NCBI GenBank assembly: GCA_950022655.1
Contig: OX465583.1
Coordinates: forward strand, 16,977,318 to 17,041,317
Direction of reading: 5' to 3'
DNA: 64,000 nucleotides
Source of the DNA: Alentia gelatinosa
Taxonomy: Eukaryota > Annelida > Polychaeta > Phyllodocida > Polynoidae
The position numbers and the translations under genes are program-made. Below the pieces are notes generated by a model. The model was not told where the DNA came from. It saw only the letters and a list, made by a program, of their open reading frames with translations, and did not search any database. Of this stretch, positions 60,001-64,000 are shown piece after piece (position 1 is the first letter of the stretch; each line of letters opens with the position of its first letter).

Positions 60001-61648
60001 GGGGCATGTACAGCGGCGAAATCCAAAATCTCCGCCAGAAGCAAGGTTAGAAATCGGATATTTTAAGGTATATAATAATAGAGAAACAGGCTGACTGTCT
60101 CCGTACGGAAACGGTCAGCCTATTTCTCTATAGTACATATCAAAATGCAAGTATTCAGTCTTACCTTGTGGGGGTTTGTGGTGAACTCAGGGTGCGAGAG
60201 AACGGCCCTAGTCGTGGCGCCCAAGCCGTAACCTCTCGAGTCGCCGAGTTCAGGGAAACCTTTAGCCTTCCAGTCAAGTAGACGTACAGCAAAGTCGGGA
60301 GGGTCTACCTAAGCGTCAACATTTAAAATAAAACAGCTGTTATGATAGCCGGACACGGAATTACAACTTAGACAATGCTGCCACTGTAACGGGACATGGC
60401 TTTAGGCACCATGGTCAAATGCAGAAATTGTATCTGGATACATGTAAAGAACTGTAGCAGCATTACCTTGCCCTCTTTAGCGAGCAAAGACTCGAGGATG
60501 AGGAGAAGCTGGTCCGTGTCGTCGGTCCAGTCACCCGTCGCCCAACAATCTCTGTGTCCATCAGCCACCTTCTGGTGATACTCCAACTCCTTGTATTTAC
60601 CATAGTTCTGGGGGAAAAAACAGATTTATCAAATTAATTAATAATGTGACCAGAATGTCAGACATATCAAGGCGCTTCATGTTATTTATATGTTGTTATT
60701 TAGTTGTGCCAAAAAGCGACGTTCAACTCATTTGTCTATTATTGCTGCCACATTATTTATAATGTGCATTCTTCCTTGTGATTTCTTTGCAATATTTAGT
60801 TTCTAATTTGGGATTGGGTTTTGTTGTGTGTGGTATTTGACACTTTATATGGTCTATACGGTATCTAATCTGAGATAATGGTGATGGTCAAAAAGAGTAA
60901 CACGACGACACAATTGTGTAGAGAAATAAACTGCCTTATATATTCTGCAGCACGCTATTGGACCGTCTTGATTTTATCTCATGGATTTCGGCTAAAGTGG
61001 AATACGTAAAAACAAAACTTGGTGAAGATTCACATCGATGTTTACCTTTTCATAGATTTATAACAAATCAGTGTTCTCACCTCTTTGGCGTCCTTCTTTA
61101 AAAGGAATTCCGTCAGCAGGCCTATAGCATCCCCGATACTGTTACCGAAGAGTGTGCCTAAAGCGTGGTCTTCCCAGTCCCAATCATCCCCCTGCCCAGC
61201 AGGTGCCTCCTGCTACAAATATAACGTGAACCTCCAGAAAAATCTACTTATGTTACTGAGTACCAAACATTGGCGTTAATACAATTTACTCGAAAAGTAA
61301 TAAATCACCAAGACTATGACGTATAGCTCTGTTTCCTTGCATCTACACAATGAGTGTGAAGAAGAGGAATATACATATCTAATTGGTGGTTTCACCTAGT
61401 CAAGTACCACTAAAATACAACTGACACTTGGATACCTATTGCAGAAACCCGTCCATATATGAGTGAATTCATATAAAACTACCGTACTGAAAATACTCTG
61501 TCAACTGTCAAATATTTTTCATCTGAATTGCATGTTATTTCGTTGTAACTTACCTTTGAGAAGACTGATGATATGCTTTTTAAAAGGTCCATGATGATCT
61601 TTTTCCCAGAACTTTCTGTTGTATGTACCGATTTCCCTAATTCAGTTC
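54080..61648 (-). CDS. ADP-ribosylglycohydrolase (ARH/DraG family), eight exons, about 358 aa
   Basis: Exons in gene order: 61648-61554 (first ATG at 61592), 61212-61081, 60607-60467, 60308-60165, 58582-58428, 57421-57250, 55909-55751, 54214-54080. Phases agree throughout. Family motifs are all present: GNSIGDAIG (residues 37-45), GDWTDDTDQ (82-90; TDD are metal ligands), THHDHRCQASCVAV across the 58428/57421 junction, and GDADTNGAVAGALLG (from 316; D317, D319 and T320 are the other ligands). The family removes ADP-ribose from Arg or Ser residues or from related metabolites using two Mg2+; I cannot assign a substrate. The length fits (about 350 aa). Two points are open. The first exon could extend through a ttacag acceptor at 61649, with the start further upstream. 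The last exon ends either at the in-frame TAA (54082-54080) or at the donor AG|gtaaag just before it, which would require another exon. Confidence 0.9.
54265..55410. mobile_element. Second copy of the ATTAGCAGGTGGACG transposon, right end lost
   Basis: It is closely similar to 30395-31300 in long blocks, for example AATACAAGGTCCACCAATAA and ATGCTTGGAGAGT, with poly-C insertions and an extra stretch at 55020-55260. Similarity stops near 55410, before the right inverted end. It lies in intron 7 of the hydrolase gene. Confidence 0.7.
57812..57890. repeat. Near-perfect hairpin, about 35-bp stem
   Basis: ATTACCATAATTTCGATCTG (57812) pairs with CAGATCGAAATCATGGTAAT (ending 57890), and GGCCGTATTCTC pairs with GAGAATACGGCC around the loop TACTACGCG. 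Intronic. Confidence 0.75.
58088..58396 (+). mobile_element. TTAA MITE family, internally deleted copy in the hydrolase gene
   Basis: TTTAAAGGAATATCATACAA and GGCGGCGCCATCTGG match the left end of 22207-22734. Later blocks (TAAATCAAAATCTAGCA, GTTCGACAACACTC, GAGTTTTAATTGTCAAGGC) match its right half. The right end stops about 30 bp short of the donor of hydrolase exon 5 (58428). Confidence 0.65.
59247..59505. mobile_element. MITE with AAGGGCTGATTCCACCAAC ends
   Basis: AAGGGCTGATTCCACCAAC at 59247 is matched by GTTAGTGGAATCAGCCCTT at the right end (to 59505). The interior is rich in TGTCTTG and CGACATAT words. It lies in an intron of the hydrolase gene. Confidence 0.75.
59920..60140. repeat. 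Dispersed repeat R, copy 3
   Basis: CCTACACATATGGCCCGCTC, ATATCCGTACGACAC and GTGACGTACGGGGTATGT give a weaker match to copies 1 and 2. Confidence 0.45.
60080..60130. repeat. Short inverted repeat
   Basis: TAGAGAAACAGGCTGAC pairs with GGTCAGCCTATTTCTCTA across a short loop holding TCCGTACGGA. It lies beside hydrolase exon 4. Confidence 0.6.
60165..61648 (-). other. ADP-ribosylglycohydrolase exons 1-4: N-terminal half
   Basis: Exon 1 holds the probable start in MDLLKSISSVFSK. Exon 2 begins QEAPAGQGDDWDWEDHALG and carries the GD-containing first motif. Exon 3 holds VADGHRDCWATGDWTDDTDQ. Exon 4 holds LDWKAKGFPELGDSRGYGLG. Each exon is a whole number of codons from 61212 to 60165, so exon skipping here would keep the frame. 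Confidence 0.88.
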
Positions 61649-61740
61649 CTGTAAATACCAACTATATTTCCATCAATAAAAGTTTACTTTCTAAACAACC
61701 CTTAACTCAACCCTTAACACGGTTATAAGTTAAGCGATGC

Positions 61741-62526
61741 TTGTTAAGAAACTTACTCCTAGGAACTATGTACTATGTTCTCTATCATCTCGATATGCAA
61801 TCCAACAATTTTGCTGTGATGGAAGACCGCCCTTGTAAGCGAATTATTGTCAATAAAAAAGGTCACCTTTTTGCTGTCTCCACTGTCTCAATGGAACACC
61901 TTCTTAAGATAGGTCTCAGAGCTCCAGTTCCAACATCTCCTGACAGGCTCAGGATCCACTTCCTAGAGAGTGGACATCTATTCCTATGTCTATGTGAGAC
62001 AGTTTGCTGTAAATGCTACTAATGCTTCAAACTATCAATTGTAGTCCACATTTCTCATGGGCTGGATAGCTGACTGACGGTGCATTACATGATTTGATTA
62101 TAGAAGTTTGATCTTTGCGTGCCAGAATTCACCCGTCTTTATACTTAACACATTACTACAGATACATATATATTTTAACTTAATTAAATCGATTTAAGGT
62201 TATTGTCAGGGTGCGATAGATATCAGGGTATTCGCCTGGGGTCGCTTTATTTTGAAGTATTCCAGAGGGGGGGGGGGGGGGGGCACTTCATTTTGAGGTA
62301 TGGTATTTGCCTTGAGGGGGGGGGGGGGGGGCATTCGCCAAGCAAAACCCCAACCCCAACCCCTCCCCGTGCTATAAATAATGAATGTTCGATCCCTCAT
62401 TGACAAGGTAATAAATAATATTATATAAATTCATGATGAATGTCTTTAATCGTTTGTTAGCATTTCAGATGTGAGATGATTTGTTTGTTTGTTTGTTTGG
62501 GTAGTTTAACGTCCAATTTGTTCAAT
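61741..62526. other. 5' flank of the hydrolase gene, no gene recognised
   Basis: A 93-residue plus-strand frame (61741-62022) has no known domain. Two poly-G tracts at 62264-62283 and 62317-62331 follow similar words (TTTATTTTGAAGTAT and TTCATTTTGAGGTAT), suggesting a small tandem duplication. Confidence 0.4.
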
Positions 62527-63113
62527 AGGCCTTTTTCCGTAGGCTGGTGTCGCACCTTATCTGCTTAGTTACCCCACGGCTGAAGCCAAACATTCACCTG
62601 GCAACGTATACTTTAGCATTGGATTACTGAATTTATGATCGTAATATGTTCATAATACCCACCTACATTATTTCCAGAGAAATAATAACGATTGCATCGT
62701 ATTCTATGGTATTGCAGCTCAAATCTGGTATGCCACACATGCATATTGCATCAATATTACTTTAGATATAGCATAGATAACATAGGATCACCAAAATTGA
62801 ATAACCATTAATACATTGGCAGGCCTATCTCTTATATGCTTATCTTTCTCTTAATTAAAACCAAAAGAATTATCAACTATAAAGTTTAGACAGCTCAGAC
62901 TTGTTGATACAATACCCGAGTTTGCTCCAACAATTTAATCTGTCAAAAAACAACACTCCTGTAATCACACCCACCGTTCACACTTTAGGTGTGATTACTG
63001 TGTCTCTATGCCAGACTATGGGCAAGTGCCTGGACTCGGCCGTGTTTGTCCGAGCGGCCGCGTTACTACACAGTGGGCCGTTAGGCGGCGCTGAACGGCA
63101 ACACCTGTATTAG
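62527..63113. mobile_element. About 580-bp dispersed repeat, copy 2, nested in a SINE-like sequence
   Basis: Homologous to 38203-38780. It splits the sequence GGGTAGTTTAACGTCCAATT..TTCAATTAGACTTACTT, which is intact at 16612-16650. The left part ends at 62526 and the right part resumes at about 63112 with TAGACTTACTT. A TA target duplication is likely. Confidence 0.75.
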
Positions 63114-63588
63114 ACTTACTTATGTGAGATGATCACAGAACTGTTGCCCTCCGATGACTGCAAGCCTGATGATAATAAAGGCCAACACGGCTACAGACTA
63201 CAGTACACGCCACTATCTAGCCATCCTAGGTCGAGAGTTGGAACTCGCTTTCCGAGGAAAGTGAACAAAAGTAGGTTGACAACGTTATTTGTCGATGACA
63301 TTAGCTAAATCAGAAGTACTATGAAACACTATGTGTAGGAGAATTAGACTATGACTATAATTTCACTCACACGTCTTTTCTGTCGCGTTTCCTGGAGCAC
63401 ATTGTGCAATCTTCTGCCCGCTGCCACCGCTTGTTGGTGGGTGTGTCACCGTTCTATTTTTAGAAAATAGGCTCGGGACTCCCCAAGCCTCATTCTCAAG
63501 TCAATCTCACTCTCCAAGCAGAATCCTTCTTACAACTAGATTTTGCCGCGTTCCTTCGTGTCGTTTACCGCACCCAGCTACGCAACCA

Positions 63589-63803
63589 GGGGCCTGTTGA
63601 ATGAACTAGGATCGTACATGTAGACACTTATCTGTACCTTGTACAAGAGTTATTGTTTCATAATGTTTGTGTATGTTCGCTAAGACAGTCTTAGCCGCCA
63701 ATAAGGGCGTCCATAAGTGTTGAATAGAATTAACCCACATCGTCCCTGGGTCTCACACAAAAAAGGGTCTACATGTACGATCCTACGTTATTAAACGGGC
63801 CCC
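63589..63803. mobile_element. MITE with 37-bp inverted ends
   Basis: GGGGCCTGTTGAATGAACTA at 63589 pairs with the right end closing GTTATTAAACGGGCCCC at 63803. Inside the arms, ATCGTACATGTAGAC/GTCTACATGTACGAT is perfect. Confidence 0.75.
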
Positions 63804-64000
63804 AGGTTCGCAAAATGGGAAACTTTTTGTAACTGCATACTGACATTGTCTAAAACAGTGGCCCAATGTAATACAGCATCAAAAGTATCCGCTAAGATGC
63901 ATAGATCAGCCTTATGAGACTTGGCCCTTACATTGTAGTTATTATAGATTTTCTTTTAGTTATTATTTATTCTAGATTGAGGTTGTATACTGTATTGTCC

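Overview
The window is animal nuclear DNA. Its genes are split into small exons with GT-AG introns, it is crowded with inverted-repeat transposons, tRNA-derived SINEs, LINE fragments and a Penelope-like element, and it has no operons or bacterial signals. The gene content and the repeat style suggest an invertebrate, most likely a lophotrochozoan such as a mollusc. That taxonomic call is inference, and I cannot name a species.

Two host genes can be read with confidence, both on the minus strand. The first, spanning about 44.0 kb down to 17.5 kb, is a complete ERCC6L (PICH) orthologue. I could join 21 coding exons in which every splice phase agrees, giving 1297 residues. It has an N-terminal TPR, both lobes of a SNF2 ATPase, an acidic and proline-directed low-complexity tail, and a C-terminal TPR. 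A putative non-coding first exon at about 44.0 kb carries adjacent E2F and ETS motifs, as expected for a cell-cycle gene. The second, from about 61.6 kb down to 54.1 kb, is an ADP-ribosylglycohydrolase of about 358 residues in eight exons, with all the usual metal-binding motifs.

The first 17 kb is intergenic and made mostly of repeats: several inverted-repeat MITEs, a pair of 379-bp direct repeats, a 200-bp tandem satellite, and at least three decayed LINE reverse transcriptases (10.6-13.5 kb). Between the two genes (44-54 kb) lie two nested-looking MITEs, a 2.3-kb decayed LINE on the minus strand, a remnant of Penelope-like elements and another MITE. The last 2.4 kb holds a repeat shared with 38.2 kb, inserted into a SINE-like sequence, and a further MITE.

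The observations most worth checking are: (1) a Penelope-like element remnant in the 5' intron of ERCC6L whose downstream repeat can fold as a split type I hammerhead ribozyme, with a stem III loop of about 200 nt; (2) a TTAA-flanked MITE that abuts an ERCC6L 5' splice site so exactly that the target site supplies the donor T; (3) an array of TPRD-like tetrapeptides in ERCC6L, encoded by a 12-bp minisatellite carrying nine CACGTG hexamers. I found no convincing wholly new system.
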